Shown: in pieces, positions 46,425 to 59,183 of the stretch
How positions within the stretch are numbered: the stretch's first letter is position 1
Layout: every line of letters begins with the position of its first letter
Assembly (NCBI GenBank): GCA_023078555.1
Contig: CM041203.1
Span: 2,185,481-2,249,480 of the forward strand
Reading direction: 5' to 3'
From: Ulva prolifera
Taxonomy: Eukaryota; Chlorophyta; Ulvophyceae; Ulvales; Ulvaceae
DNA length: 64,000 nucleotides
The notes under the pieces: model-generated
The model's input: only the letters and a program-made list of their open reading frames with translations
Database searches by the model: none
Told to the model about the DNA's origin: nothing
Made by a program: the position numbers and the translations under genes

Positions 46425-49400
46425 TTAATTACTCACCAGCTCGAGAGTGCCTGTATCTCCGGAAGCTATCGAACTCAAAACCATATAGCTAGAGGATCGC
46501 TGAGGAACCAGTCTGACACTGCTTTCCTGCTCCAAACTCATTAAGCACTGATGCGAACTACCACGTGCTACCAATGGTGCTATTGATGGAGATTCTTCCA
46601 CTTGTGGATCTGCCGCCGTGAACGTCGACAGCGCGACGAAATGGGTCACTTCAAGATCTGCCTTACTCCGAATTGGCACTATAGAGAGCTGATTCCAGAA
46701 AGGAATCCCGCTCTTGCCAAAATTCAGAATCCTCCCTGTATAGTTACGCCCGCGGCTGAGTGCCCGGTCTAGTGCAATTGATGCCAGGCTCGGATGCCTT
46801 CGTGCGCCTGGTGCAGCTTGGAGAAACCTGCACAGAGCTCTGCATGTCAAGTCACTATGTAGCCAGATGATGCAAGTCTCCACTGAGGTACAGACGCACC
46901 GGCAAGGCTGGCCAACTGCATCATCGAAAGCATATCCAGTTTCATCACTGAACTTCGAGTTTACGTAGACTACTGGCTGTCCTTCGGCCTTGGCATCAAG
47001 GATGCACAGGGCACACGGACTGCTGTACAGAAGGCTTGCCAGAGCTGCCTTCTCATGAGTATCTCCATCATCACCGCCTGTCAGCCTGCATGTCTCCACG
47101 AATCAGGACGTGTGCTAAGCCAGCATGGCAGTCACTCACAGCAGGGCTGCACAAGTCACCGGTACACGCCACTGCATTGCCAGCACATTGGTTGGTGGTT
47201 GCAAGGGGGCGCACGACGCAAGCAGGGCCGCCGGAAGAGGATGGAGGTCTTTAGGGACAGAGCTGCAGCTGGGCACTGCCGCCTTCAGTGCTGGCCCGGT
47301 CTTCCCCGAGCCACGGTCGTCCTCCGCGCCGCTGTCCGGAGCTTCATCCACGCGCGATGACTTTTCTGGCCTGACAGAGGCTGCATCAAGCATGTCCATG
47401 TTCTCAGATGAAGGATCGGGCATGATTGCTCCGGTTGGTACCACGTGCATGAGACCAGACCGTGGCCGGGGGAAGGCTGGCTTCACTTTCGCAGGCGGAG
47501 TGCTGGCAGGCCGTGACTGCAGCAGGAGCTGAAGGGCATCAGAGAATGAGCCTGACGCTTTCATGCCCCCATTCATCTGGGGGTGCGCTGGTGCCGATGC
47601 CTTCGAAGTGCTGGCATCCAATGGGGTGTCCACTGTGCCTGATGAGCTCGACTCACCGGGCTCCTCCTCAACAGACGGCTCGAGGTTGACCAACGGCTTT
47701 CCCAAGGAAAGGTTGGCCATTGTAGGCGTGTTGGAATGGACCTCTTGCCTGTGCAGGCGTGGGAAGGACAGCTCACCAATGTCAGGGAAGTCACTGAGGT
47801 CAGCATCCACCTCCGTGATCGGCACCGTGACCATGACGGGATTGATGCTCTGCGCAACTTTGTCCAGCAGTTGCTTTGCCTCTGTGGCTTTCTTGCATGT
47901 GCGAGCCGAACGGAAGGTCTCCTGTCGCAAAGACGGGCTGCTGGAGTCCTTTCGTGCAAAGCAACCATTGACCTCATTAGCGGTTGCAGAGAGCTGCCCT
48001 TGCAGACCTGCAACACTGCCTGGAGCAGACGATCCAGTCTCTACAAGCACACCCCTTGCTCAGCTACAGGACCAAAGCACGCACTGGCAGCACACTGACA
48101 CCTTTGAGGAGCAAATATGGGATGCGCCCTCTCAGATATCAAGTCATATGTCAAGCAGAAACCGACACACCTGACCAGGGAAACATGAGCGATGACGGCC
48201 GCTCCATGTTTTGCACACCCTCAGCTGCAGTATCAGACTCATCGGTGCCACTGGACACCAGCGACTCCACAGACGAGTTCACATTGTTCTTTTCCACCAG
48301 GGGCTGCACTTCCGGATTTGCTGGAGCCATGGCCCCTACGTTTGCAGTCGCATCAAGGCTAGGCCGGGAGTCGCGCGACACACGGATGGGGATGGGGTGC
48401 GACCTCTGAGACGGCCAGACAAACTCGTCATCAGACAGCGAACATGTGACATCTTCAGTCACCTCAGCGTCTGGCTTCTCGCGCTCCACTGGTGCCGGCT
48501 GGAACAGCTTGCTTGCAGTCGCCATCTGGTAGTAAGGCGCAGCCCGCAGGGCTTCCTCTTCGTCGTCTCCCTGGCTCTGCTCCGGGCTGTTCATTGATAA
48601 CAGGGCATGCGCCAGATGGGCAGAAGTGTAATCACCCTGCACTTCCTCGGCTGCAGGGGCGAGCATCGGCACACATGCGTCCGCCTGAGGAGTGAAGCGT
48701 GGCAGGTCCTCTGACTCTGCGCGCCGCCACGAGCGCGCACGGTCCGACAACGACGTCCGGCGGTCCACCGAGCGTGCCACCGGCATGTTGCGCGGCATGG
48801 ACGGAGGGGGCCGAGCCACCCCGACCGCCGCTGGCACGCTGCAGGGCTGCGCTGACGACATGCTGCGGCGATGCGGGGGGACGTACGATCCAGGCCGTGT
48901 TGGCGGCGAGGCTGCCACCGGGCTCCCCACCGGGTGCCAGGCCCCGTCAGAAGTAGACGCGATGTGACTGTACACTCCCGACAGCGAGGGGCGGCTGCGT
49001 GGAACGGTAAAGGTGTGGCGGCGTGTCGTCACCCGAGGCACACTCCGGCTGGCCGACGGTGCTGCAAGCTTCTCCACCGGCACGCTGGCAGACTGCACAA
49101 GGGCATCAGGTGATCACATGGATGCATCACGTCCTGCGAGACTACATCTGGCCTCATATCAGAGACCTTGTGGGGCCTCCTGTGGGCAACAGTTGATGGG
49201 CATGCAGCTGCCGTTCGTTCATGCACTGCCGGCTTCCCTTTTCATGTGAAATACGCTGCATTGGTGTAGTGTACACTCATGTGCCTGGCACTACCGGAAC
49301 AAGCGGTGGTGGGCCCTTGTGTCAGACAGCGCATGGTCCTGCTAGTCAAATCAGGCGAGAGCATTGCATACCGCGAGGGCTTCCAAGGCAGCCTGGCGAG

Positions 49401-50393
49401 CCTCAGAACACTTGGACATAACCGTTTCTGACGAAGCCATGTATGGGATAGGCATTGATCGCCAGCCAAACTTGTATTCTCCGGCGGCAATGGGGGTGCG
49501 TTCGATGTGTGCGATGGCGACCTCACAGTTGCAGGCGATCAAGAGGCTGTTGTCAGATGCTATATGTGCCTGCCACAGCTTGTGCGTACCATTGCAATCA
49601 TTTGTTGCAAGCACATATCCAACTTGAGAATCGTAGACGACAAAGCTGAAACTACCCCGGAGCTTCGACATGAATGTTGGGCCCAATTTCTTGAATAGTA
49701 AGGCGACCACCTGCACAGCTGGTGAGGCGTTGGTGCCTGCTCTGGAGTCAAGCACACCTTCTGAAAGTAACCAATTTGAGACTACTGCGCCCCTATACGG
49801 AGATGAGTTATTATTCTATGGCGCTTGCGGCTCTGAAGCAGCTAACGTGACTTGTCATACACAAAACGTGTACCCTCGAAAGTTGCCGAATATCTTGTCC
49901 ATGCGGCTATCACCCAACAAATCCCTGTGGCATACCTCTGCATTGTTCAATGGAGACAGTGCTCGAACAGTCTCCAGCAGGTATGTGCTGCCGACATCGA
50001 GCCCGGCCTCAGTGAGGCAATACTTCTTCACACAGTATGCATAGTTTTCAATCTGCCTACATCACACGCGCACGTTGCCTCATCAGTACCGAAGAGACCA
50101 TGAGAACCTGATTAGCTTATTGGATGGGCGATGTGGGGTCCGCACCCGACGAAGATTGCCATCCACCTGTTCTCCACCATGGCATACTCACAGGCATTCA
50201 TGTACACCGCCCCGGCGCCAGGGAGAAACGCAGTCTGCGAGCCTTCCACTGCTGCATGCACTGTCTCCACATGGTGCTTGAGGCTGAGGGATTGGAATGC
50301 ACGCTCCAATGATTTGTCGCCCGATCCACGTGTGTTGCCTTGGCAGCACAGCAACGCGAACGCCTTATCTTGGACGCCACTTGTCGGGTTCAT
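46425..50393 (-). CDS. Class-II amidotransferase-like (DUF3700/TSJT1-like) protein fused to a C-terminal LOV domain
   Basis: Seven exons (50393-50146, 50056-49936, 49710-49372, 49092-48171, 48040-47173, 47085-46900, 46827-46425) have matching phases throughout and give 1028 residues. Residues 1-236 resemble the plant stress-induced DUF3700 family of the class-II glutamine amidotransferase fold (FLPGAGA, RWMAIFVGQIEN, KLRGSFSFVVYDSQVGYVLA). Residues of about 237-835 are disordered, rich in Ser, Pro and acidic residues. Residues of about 840-960 form a PAS/LOV domain: VVYVNSKFSDETGY, then GQPCRFLQ with the photoactive-type Cys at 894, then ILNFGKSGIPFWNQLSIVPI with both flavin-contacting Asn. 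LOV domains bind FMN and form a Cys adduct in blue light. The fusion rests on splice prediction. The alternative is two or three genes with hidden starts. Confidence 0.7.
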
Positions 50394-53300
50394 GACGAAA
50401 CTCACACGCGCCAGCGCCTATGAAATTGAGCAATACTTTCTTCTGGAGCGCAGAATTCTGCATGTTGGAGTTGGTGAAATCGGAACGGACAAATTTGCCT
50501 TCTTGCGATGGAGCAAAGCGATGACATTTTACCTAAATCCCAGCAACATAGCTGTGAATCATGGCTGATATGCAGATTGAGCAGTAAGTGACGCGCACGA
50601 TGAAAAAGCCGTGCGCAGTCGAGCTGATCTAATGAGCACTAGTATCCCCGTCAGCATTGGTATCCGAGTGACAAGGGTGAGCTGCACCGCAACAACGCGG
50701 ACATCCAGACGTGACGCTAACAGATGTTGTAACAAAGAGTTAGTAGGGGGCGTTGTGGCTCCAGTGGCGGGAGGGAAAGGGGGACGCAAAACGTGGTGCA
50801 GCTTTGTGCCGCAGAGATGCCTTTTCTCCTATCTACGAGAGTTTACCTTTTGAGGAATCCTTGGAGTCAGTGTGTTCCGGTTTAAGGACTGTCAAAAGTG
50901 ACAACGTTTAGGCGTTTGCCATAACCGCAGGCAGCCATTCCAAATCTACTCATGTCGATTCTGTTGCACCCAAAACTGGCGCTCCTGCAACAATCGGCCG
51001 CAATCTCAGAACGACAGGCATCGCGACATTTGCACAATAACACTCAATTCCAACTGAAAACTTCCCATGGGATGTCCTGATGCAGGTCCTCTTGCTCGGC
51101 CAGTAGCTGTGATCGCGAGCGGACCAGTACCAGCTTGGCATGTGGCGTGATGAGCGGGTTTGAATTCGTATGATGATACCAGTCATCGAGTCAGTCATTT
51201 CCATTGATCGAAAGCAGAGTTGTAGAAACTTGTCGTGGATTCACCTCCGACATATCTGGAGCCTCGACACACGTTGTGGCGGGCCTTGGGCGTGGTTTAC
51301 CGCCGCATTTAGCTTTCGCGCGCGTATATCTGGCGAGTGCCAAGGCAAACGCACGATTGGAACTTTCTACACTATCAAACTCTGTCAGAGCTTCACCACA
51401 TTCTCAACGGGTCCCGGGCGCGTGGAACTCCAGTTTCGGTGTGTATTCGCCACAGCGATCAGTGGTGGTGCAGCTCTGCCCAGCAGCTCCAAAACAATCA
51501 GGGCCACGACGGTTGATCAGCAAATCAGTAAGTGCTATCCGCGAAAATAGCTGTGAGTCAGCGTAAGCTTGCCGCTCAAGCAGAGGCCACCGTCGCCGTT
51601 TCCGCTTGTAATGGCCCATGCAAGCTCGAGTACATGCACGAAGCAGTTCTCTGGACATCCCTGCATCTCACGGCGCGCAAGACCACTGTACATTATTGTG
51701 TGAAACATGGCTTTGCGAACAAAGTTTCTGCCAAGCCTCGACACACCAGACTTCTGCCCATGCTGACGGTCCATGTGCACATGAGCTTGATCCCGGAAGC
51801 TGGCCAGTTTCGCATTCTGCGGGGAAAACCTCAAGCAGGACACGTCCACAGGGGACATGCGGCGCCATCCGCAACAGATGCACCTCCTGTCAGCTGCATG
51901 AGCACCATGATGGCTGGGGTGGCCTTGAACGGACTCTTCTGACTTCCATTTTGCAAACAATGTCAGATCTGTGTGCATACTGTGGTCACATGGTGTGGTT
52001 ATTGGCTGCCGCTCCCTTGCTGGGGAGCAGCGTGATCAATGGCAGCACTGTGCCCGTGCTGCGGCACCAGCATCCGATCACTTCCCATCGAGGGCGCACC
52101 AGCATTCGCAGCAAACTTGCGAATCAGCAGCTGAGATGTAGTGCTGGTGCCTCCCTATCATTTGAATACCTTTATGCCGTTTGTACTGTGTGTGCGGGGG
52201 TTGTGTAAAACGGCTGCAGTCCATTGCTGCCACGCAAAGTTACTAGTGTGGCAATACAATCTGTGGAGCACGATATTGATATAAAGCAGCTTTGGCCTGC
52301 CCTGTATGTATTTGTGTACACTACAGTTGGTGTGTTGCCGGCGCGAACGCATCGGGCCGGCAGGCCCTGTTGAGTGATGCCTCCACCGCAGCCGATTCGA
52401 TGGCTTGACTAATGGACCTCAATCACTCATCAAGCCATACTCATGAGGGTATCGGCCTCAGCAGGGGGGGGGAAGGGGGGGGGGGGAAGAGAAACATGAT
52501 GCACTCAACATCCACCAGAGCACACCCGTCCATCATGGCATCCTGCGCAGAACGACATATAACACCATGAGTGACCCACACGCCGCATCCTGTCGGCAGC
52601 ACAAGCCAATACGTCGCATCAACGTTGGGGTTGGTGTCTTGTTGCCAGTCAAGTATATTTGCACCTGGGTGCTTGCGTGGTGCAGTGCACCCTGCTGTAT
52701 TGCTGATACACTGCATCACAGTGGCTCAAGTGACATGGGGTTGTCCCACATTTGCGGGCAGCGTTGCTGTGTCGGGGTTGCACAGTGTTGCACCGGCTTT
52801 GCGGTGCCTCTTACGCTGATGCAACCCGCCTCTCCGTCTGTGTACGTGTAACACACCGCGTCATCCGCCAAGGCTCCTCAGCACCCCACAGGCCCACATG
52901 GAGGAAGCAAACAGTCACCGGCAACCCAACGAATACGGAGGTCACTCGCTGCTCTCAAACACCCCCCTCTGCACGCAAAGAGAAGATCGGGGCCAACACG
53001 AACGGGACAAAGGTCACTGCAGCACAGCCAGCGCCGGACAGGGTGCCCAGGAACGCCCTCCCCGTGACCGGCCACCACGCAATCGCGGAAATGATGGGCT
53101 TACCGCAGCATAACTTCGCACCGCAACAATGTGCCTTGCGGCACCGTCACCAGCACACATACACACAAGACTCAGGTGCTGCACGTGCTGCAAGCGGCGT
53201 GCCACCACACCGTCTATCCCAGATGCCTCACCACGGATTTGCTCCTCATCAACACAGACCCTGTACCGTTGCCGGTCGCTGTCCATCTCGGTAGCGTATT

Positions 53301-55059
53301 CGTAGTCACCGGAAGTTGCGGCGCTTGTGCAACATGAAAGCATGGACCGGTGTGGGCCAACACACAGGCCAACAGCATTCTCTTGCTTGGTGAGACAGTC
53401 TGTCGTCAGTGAAGAGGTTGATGCAGACACCCTCGGTGTGGATGTATGCAATGTTTTTGGACAAGGCACAGATAGTACGTTCAAACACTGGGGTGCATTG
53501 AATGCCGTTGAGGCATGGGGATTCTGCACCCAGCTTCCGTCCACACCGCAACATGGTCGATCTTCTTGTAGCTATGGTGTGGTTCCAACTCGGGGGCATC
53601 GGTGGTGATGGCCGTCTTGAGGGAATGTCAAGTCATGGCTGTGTGAATGCGAAGCTTGGCACAGCATGCTATCTCAGGAGATCTATCTCAGGAGATATTG
53701 ACATGTCGATGCGACCTGTACCTGTAGTGCCAGGGCGGTAGCGCATGCCTTCAGCGTATGCTAAACCCGCTACGATGCCAACTCTACATTTAAAAAGAAT
53801 GATGGGTATAGTGGACATCGTGACGCCCGGCCGTTGCACAAGTGGTGCTGTTGACTGCTAGCTGTGTGACTATGCCTCATGATCCGATAGTGTGGCGGGT
53901 GGGGTGCAGGTGTGGGCTCTGCCGCTTCGAGTGGTGTGTCACAATGACAGAGTCAAAGAGGGAGGCAGCACCACATGCACCGCTGCATTGTGCGTCGCAG
54001 TGGGCTGACAGTGGCATTGGCGCTTCGACTGCGCGAGCTCCGCGGAGCTCCGACACTGCTGCGCGGTGTGCCGCGCGCACTCGAGAGCCATTGCTTCAAA
54101 GCCACGCCCCTCCTACGTGTTTACAAGGACCAAGTCGGAGAGGCAGGTGGTACCGCAAGAACCGCACAGCGACAGAGTACAGCCAAGCGAAAACGCAGCC
54201 AGCAACACGGAACAATTTCATAGCACCGCAGCCACTTCAGACCACCCCCAAGCAGACAACCCCGTGTCTTGAACGCAGTCCCAAGTGTGCAGGTGTCCGC
54301 TCTGGATGTTGTGGCCAAATTTGCAGCGTCTACGCTGACCACATGTCGAAGACAAGACCTGTAGCGCATGCGAACCAGTCGAGCTGCACAATCATAACAG
54401 CAGGCTCGCACGTATGAAACAGGATTCAGAGGGGCTCAAATTCCGGGCCAGTGGTCCATGAGCATCTTCGGAAGGTGCGATCGCTGCCAAGGCCGCTCGA
54501 AGGCATGCATGTAGAGCGACTCTCGGAGTCTGCGCGCTGCCTCTACGGGCAAACGAGTCTACGCATTTGCATCCCAGTTCGGAATTCCGACGGGAGAAAA
54601 TAAATGTCAAACACGTAACGGAGCGATCATGTTGCCATGCACCGATTGTACGGCTGTGCTGTTACACATAAACGTGTGGCGTGAGCACATTCATCATCAC
54701 ATTCTCGATTTTGACCTTCCGGCACGTGCCGTAAGCCGCATTGTCCTGGTCGATTGATCGCACCTGCCGCACAGAAACTCCCTAATATATTCCAAGCATT
54801 GTGCTAGCTGTTCGGCTATTGCTAATCAGACCAGCTGATGTTTCCCGCCCTTACCTCCAGAGCATCATCGCCGGCATTGGTATCTAAGCCTGCTCTAACA
54901 GCACGAGCAAGAAGTAGGCCAATTCAGACACCTTCTCGACTTTCTGTAAGGTGCTGATATCATCCATGCCCAGCAGGACTCTGGCTGCTTTGTCGGAATG
55001 GTGGATCTGCCGTTGTCCGGGCTGTCGCCGTTGACTTCAGGGCTGTGATGTGATGTAGG
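50394..55059. other. Long stretch without a recognised gene
   Basis: About 4.7 kb. Open frames at 51.2-52.0 kb and 52.6-53.3 kb lack domains and phased partners. Parts near 52.6 and 54.1 kb resemble 1.9 and 2.9 kb, and two G-rich homopolymer tracts lie at 52464-52486. It looks like decayed repeat DNA plus the 6PGDH promoter. Confidence 0.45.
52464..52486 (+). repeat. Interrupted poly(G) tract (9 G, AA, 12 G)
   Basis: G homopolymer broken by two A, in the gene-poor 50.4-55 kb stretch. Confidence 0.95.
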
Positions 55060-57724
55060 ATGTCTGCTAAATCAGAGATCGGCCTCGTTGGACTGGCTGT
55101 GATGGGCCAGGTGTGGAGGCTTGGGCAAGTTTGTCGCGCGTTTGCGACGTCTAGTGACTGGGATGATTTGTCCTGACTGTCTCCATGCCGTGCAGAACCT
55201 GGCTCTGAACATCGCTGACAAAGGCTTTGCTATCTCTGTTCACAACCGATCTAATGACAAGGTGGATGCTGCAGAGCAACGCGCTAAGAAGTCAGGTGCG
55301 AATGGCGCTTTTTCTACACCGCAGTGCATTATCGTCGCACATTGGTCTTGCTGCCGATCATCGCACAAGCTTGAAGGAGCATAATCTATGCCATGAGTTC
55401 ATACTGCCTGTATGCTGCTTCTGCAGCGCATGTGTCCGTGCGAAGTGGTCGTCCACCTGTGCACTACCGTTCCCACTCGCGGCCCTTCCGTTCCCGTATG
55501 CTCTTAGCGTGTCATCTGCGCAACGCGTTGCAGGCCTGGACAACCTCACCGGATACAAGGAGATGAAGGACTTCGTAATGTCGTTGCAGAAGCCAAGGTA
55601 TGTTGGTCGCGTTTCGAACGACCCATCTTACCGGCTTCAACGTGCAAATTGAGAATCGCCAGTGCGCGACAGAGCCCATGAGCCCGTGCGAGGATCGTGC
55701 AGGCGCATCATTCTCCTGGTCAAGGCTGGTAAGCCTGTTGATGCCACCATCGATGGATTGATGGAGTATCTCGAGGAGGGTGACATCATCATTGACGGAG
55801 GCAACGAGTGGTACGAGAACTCCGAACGGCGCATGGAGAAAGTCGGGGAGAAGGGCATCCGGTACATGGCTATGGGAGTCTCCGGTGGTGAAGAGGGAGC
55901 TCGCAACGGTGTGTGACTGTGGCTACCACTCCCCCCTGCATTTAGCTTGACTACCAGGGGCCGGCGGACACATCTGCAATACATAGAGGCTGCACGAATA
56001 AATCAAGTAACTGAAGACAGTCCATTGCCCTGCGCACATGCTGTATACTAGCGCAGTCTCTGCATTCAGTAGCCCTAGGCTGTGTCCGAACGGGGCCGGG
56101 GCACTGCTACTCAGGCGTTGGTTGGGTATCGCGCCACAAGCTTGAGCTGGCACAGCTCCGTCTGTCTGTTATGGTGCAGGTTTACACATTTCAACCTGCA
56201 TCCCCTGCCATGTCCGCAATGCACCTGTGCCTTTCTTTCCATCCGTGTCAATACATGGTAGCTCCCCCCACCGTGTGAGCAGCTCTGTCCGCCACAGAAA
56301 CTTTCATGCAGGCCCATCTATGATGCCGGGCGGCTCTGAGGAGGCGTACAAGTACATCGAGAAGATCGTGACTAAGGTGGCCGCGCAGGTGGACGACGGG
56401 CCGTGTGTGACGTACATCGGCTCCGGGGGGTCTGGCAACTTTGTGAAGATGGTGCACAACGGCATCGAGTACGGCGACATGCAGCTCATCGCGGAGGCAT
56501 ACGACCTCCTCAAGAACGTGGGTGGCATGTCGAACAAGGAGATCGCAGAAGTGTTTGCAGAGTGGAACAAGGGCGAGCTCGAGAGCTTCCTGGCAGAGAT
56601 CACGTCCATCATCTTCACTGTCAAGGATGACAAGGGCAAGGACGGAGAGCTGGTGGACTATATTCTCGACAAGACTGGCTCAAAGGGGACAGGGAAGTGG
56701 ACTGTGCAGCAGGCTGCGGAGATGCTCACCCCAGCACCAACCATCGCTGCTGCCCTTGATGGCCGGTGCGCTCTCATGCACCTATGCTGATGCGAGCACG
56801 GCACCGACGTTGTTGTCATGTACATGGCAGAGTTTGCGCAGTGTGGGCTGCTGATGTACGCGGTGTGAACTGCGCACAGGCACTGAGGGCTGCTAGTGTA
56901 CAGGTACCTGTCCAGCATCAAGGGCCAGCGCGAGACTGCTGAGAAGTTCTACACGGAACTCGGCATGAGCGGGCCGAAGACCATGGACGTAGACAAGACA
57001 CAACTGATCAGCGACGTCCGAAACGCACTCTATGCCTCCAAGATCTGCTCATATGCACAGGTGAGACGTGGCCGTGGCGATCCAAAGGGGCCTCTCTGTT
57101 GGTGCATGCAAAGGTACCGCATGTCGTGGATTGCAAATGTCTGTAATGAGTGATGCTGCTTGCAGGGAATGAATGTGATCAAGGCCAAGAGTGACGCAGA
57201 GGGGTGGAATGTGGACCTTGCCGGCCTTGCCCGGATATGGAAGGGTGGATGCATCATCCGTGCTGGATTCCTGGACCGCATCAAGAGTGCGTACCAGAAG
57301 GACCCTAAATTAGATAGCCTGCTCCTGGACGAGGGTTTCGCAAAGGACTTGGTGAGCTTCTGTCTACCTACCTGCGCATTCTTTGTGTGGCAGTTGTGCG
57401 GTCGCAGCTGCCTCTGTGCAGTCGGAGTGCGCTCCGTAGTGACACGTGGTCTGTGCGTTGCAGGTAGAGCGGTACGGCGCATGGACATCCGTTGTCAAAT
57501 TGTCTGTTGATGCTGGAGTTGCTATTCCAGGCATCGCATCTTCCCTGGCATACTTCGACACATACCGCCGAGGACGAACCACCGCCAACCTGGTTCAGGC
57601 CCAGCGTGATTTCTTTGGATCACACACGTATGAGCGTACGGACATGGATGGATCGTTCCACACCGTCTGGGATGAAACATTCGGGTCCAAGGACTCGATT
57701 ACCACAACTGGCTACAACAGCTAA
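55060..57724 (+). CDS. PGD: 6-phosphogluconate dehydrogenase, decarboxylating
   Basis: Oxidative pentose-phosphate enzyme: 6-phosphogluconate + NADP+ to ribulose 5-phosphate + CO2 + NADPH. Eight exons (55060-55110, 55196-55295, 55534-55597, 55703-55908, 56312-56765, 56904-57060, 57166-57351, 57464-57724) join in phase to 492 residues, the usual size. The N-terminal Rossmann motif is [20 protein letters not shown], followed by VHNRSNDKV with the Arg that reads the NADP 2'-phosphate. Substrate/catalytic motifs are [28 protein letters not shown] and [17 protein letters not shown], which carries the catalytic Lys and His. The C-terminal tail [23 protein letters not shown] closes the partner subunit's active site. 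No clear transit peptide precedes MSAKSEIG, so it is probably cytosolic. Confidence 0.96.
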
Positions 57725-58293
57725 TGCACACATGTGCCTCCCCTTTCCCAGGTAATCTGGTTCATTTGAACCAGCAATTGTGTGTATGAGATTTCATGAA
57801 TGTAACGTTGTGATCCAGCTGCATGGATTGTCATGGCCCCAAAGTCTGCAATGAAGTACATGTGTTGGGACATGGGAGGAGGAGTTTCGCCATGACATCT
57901 CGGCATGCTATGGGAATGCGACACCTCACTAGGGAACATTGCAATAAAATCGATATAGACATAGTTCTGTGCGATGGAAGCACGAGCCTTATGTGATTAA
58001 TGTGCACTCTCCTGTACCCTGGGAATTTTTTTTATGTGTGGTGTGAGCAGGCAGCAGCACGATTGTAGCAGCTGACCAATGGTTCAAAAGGCTCATTGCA
58101 ATGCAATTGGGACTCTGCTGCCACAACTACACCTGTCACAAATCAGCTCACACAATATTACATCTTCTACTTGTAAAGTGATGCAGGTATCAGTGCCAAA
58201 CGATCGTTGCCTCGATGTGTCCCCCGGCTCAAGTGTCAGGAAACAGCATGATTCAGCCTTCATGCCAGCAGAAAGATCGGGAAGCAACATGGT
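57725..58293. other. Convergent 3' regions
   Basis: Holds the 3' ends of 6PGDH (+) and the Lys-rich small protein gene (-). An AATAAA-like element (GCAATAAAATCG near 57941) could serve polyadenylation. Nothing else is seen. Confidence 0.4.
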
Positions 58294-58677
58294 TCACTTG
58301 CACATCCTGTCAGCCTTCCTCGCGCATCTGACGTCCAACCTTTGTTCAAACGTGGCACCTGTCACCGGGGCGGTATACCCGTGCAGCACTGCGGGCGGAG
58401 CTTTGTAGGTGACACCCCAAGCTGTACTCCGTGACTTCCCTTCTTCTGCTCTCGCCATCTCCAGCTTAAACTCAGCTTCGTATTGTGATGGTGGTTTTGT
58501 CCCTGCCGGCAGCTTTGTCACTTCATCTTCTTGCGCACCATCCGGATCTTTGTGAACGTCTGGCCCGTCAGACTGCTCGTCAGCGCCTTTCTTACTCTTC
58601 TTTTTCTTCTTCTTCTTTTTATTAATGTCCTTGGACACCAGAGTCTGCCCCCCTTTGAGGATCAACTTACCTTGCAT
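58294..58677 (-). CDS. Small Lys-rich conserved protein of unknown function (FAM32A-like N-terminus)
   Basis: Single-exon gene of 127 residues. It begins MQGKLILKGGQTLVSKDI and is followed by an uninterrupted Lys tract of eight and a further basic patch, resembling a nuclear or nucleolar signal. An acidic, Gln-poor linker comes next. The C-terminal part (VTYKAPPAVLHGY, then a stretch ending FEQRLDVRCARKADRMCK) resembles the tail of small eukaryotic Lys-rich proteins I cannot name with certainty. The GKLxLKGG start recalls FAM32A, but the FAM32A C-terminal signature is absent. It reads head-to-head with a small plus-strand frame about 105 bases away. Confidence 0.7.
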   Translation of the reverse strand: MQGKLILKGGQTLVSKDINKKKKKKKKSKKGADEQSDGPDVHKDPDGAQEDEVTKLPAGTKPPSQYEAEFKLEMARAEEGKSRSTAWGVTYKAPPAVLHGYTAPVTGATFEQRLDVRCARKADRMCK

Positions 58678-58782
58678 GATAGAGATCCGCCACGCAAGCC
58701 ATCGCAGCCGGGAGAGATGTATGTGCTTCCCACACCATGATTTTGAATCATGCTGTCCTCGCCTTCAGGACGCGACTTTGCG

Positions 58783-58950
58783 ATGCATCGTCATCACGCG
58801 ATGCTCGTGGTGTCTACAGGAGTAGGCGCATACGTTGTCGCGGTCACCGCACATTGGCACCTATACCTAGCGAAGGTGCAGCGCTATGCGCTGGATACGG
58901 CCACATATGCAGAGAGCGTTTTCGAGGCTTCACCTAACATGTCGACATGA
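58783..58950 (+). CDS. Possible 55-residue single-pass membrane protein
   Basis: A plus-strand frame starting MHRHHAMLVVSTGVGAYVV with one hydrophobic helix (about residues 7-25), then a polar tail ending ASPNMST. An in-frame ATG also exists at 58750. It is divergent from the Lys-rich gene with about 105 bases between. No family is recognised. It may be a small organellar membrane protein or chance. Confidence 0.3.
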   Translation: MHRHHAMLVVSTGVGAYVVAVTAHWHLYLAKVQRYALDTATYAESVFEASPNMST

Positions 58951-59183
58951 TCGGAGAGCATGGTGTTGTCCTTAGCTCTTGATCGGAGTCTAGGAAATCT
59001 TCAGGAGCCTTGGTTGTCCTCAAAGTAGTGCAAGAGGAAGTATAACGGTCTCACGGAAATATTTCTTCATGAGACGTCCGTTTTCTTCCACGTTATTTTT
59101 GAATCGCACTTTAATGCCAAACCGATCTGGACGGGGCGGTGCTGACTCCTGACGCCACACATCGCCGCTGAGTCCTTACAAAC

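Noticed and set aside
51170-52000. Overlapping frames on both strands considered as a gene
   Set aside because: None shows a domain, a phased exon partner or strand-specific composition.
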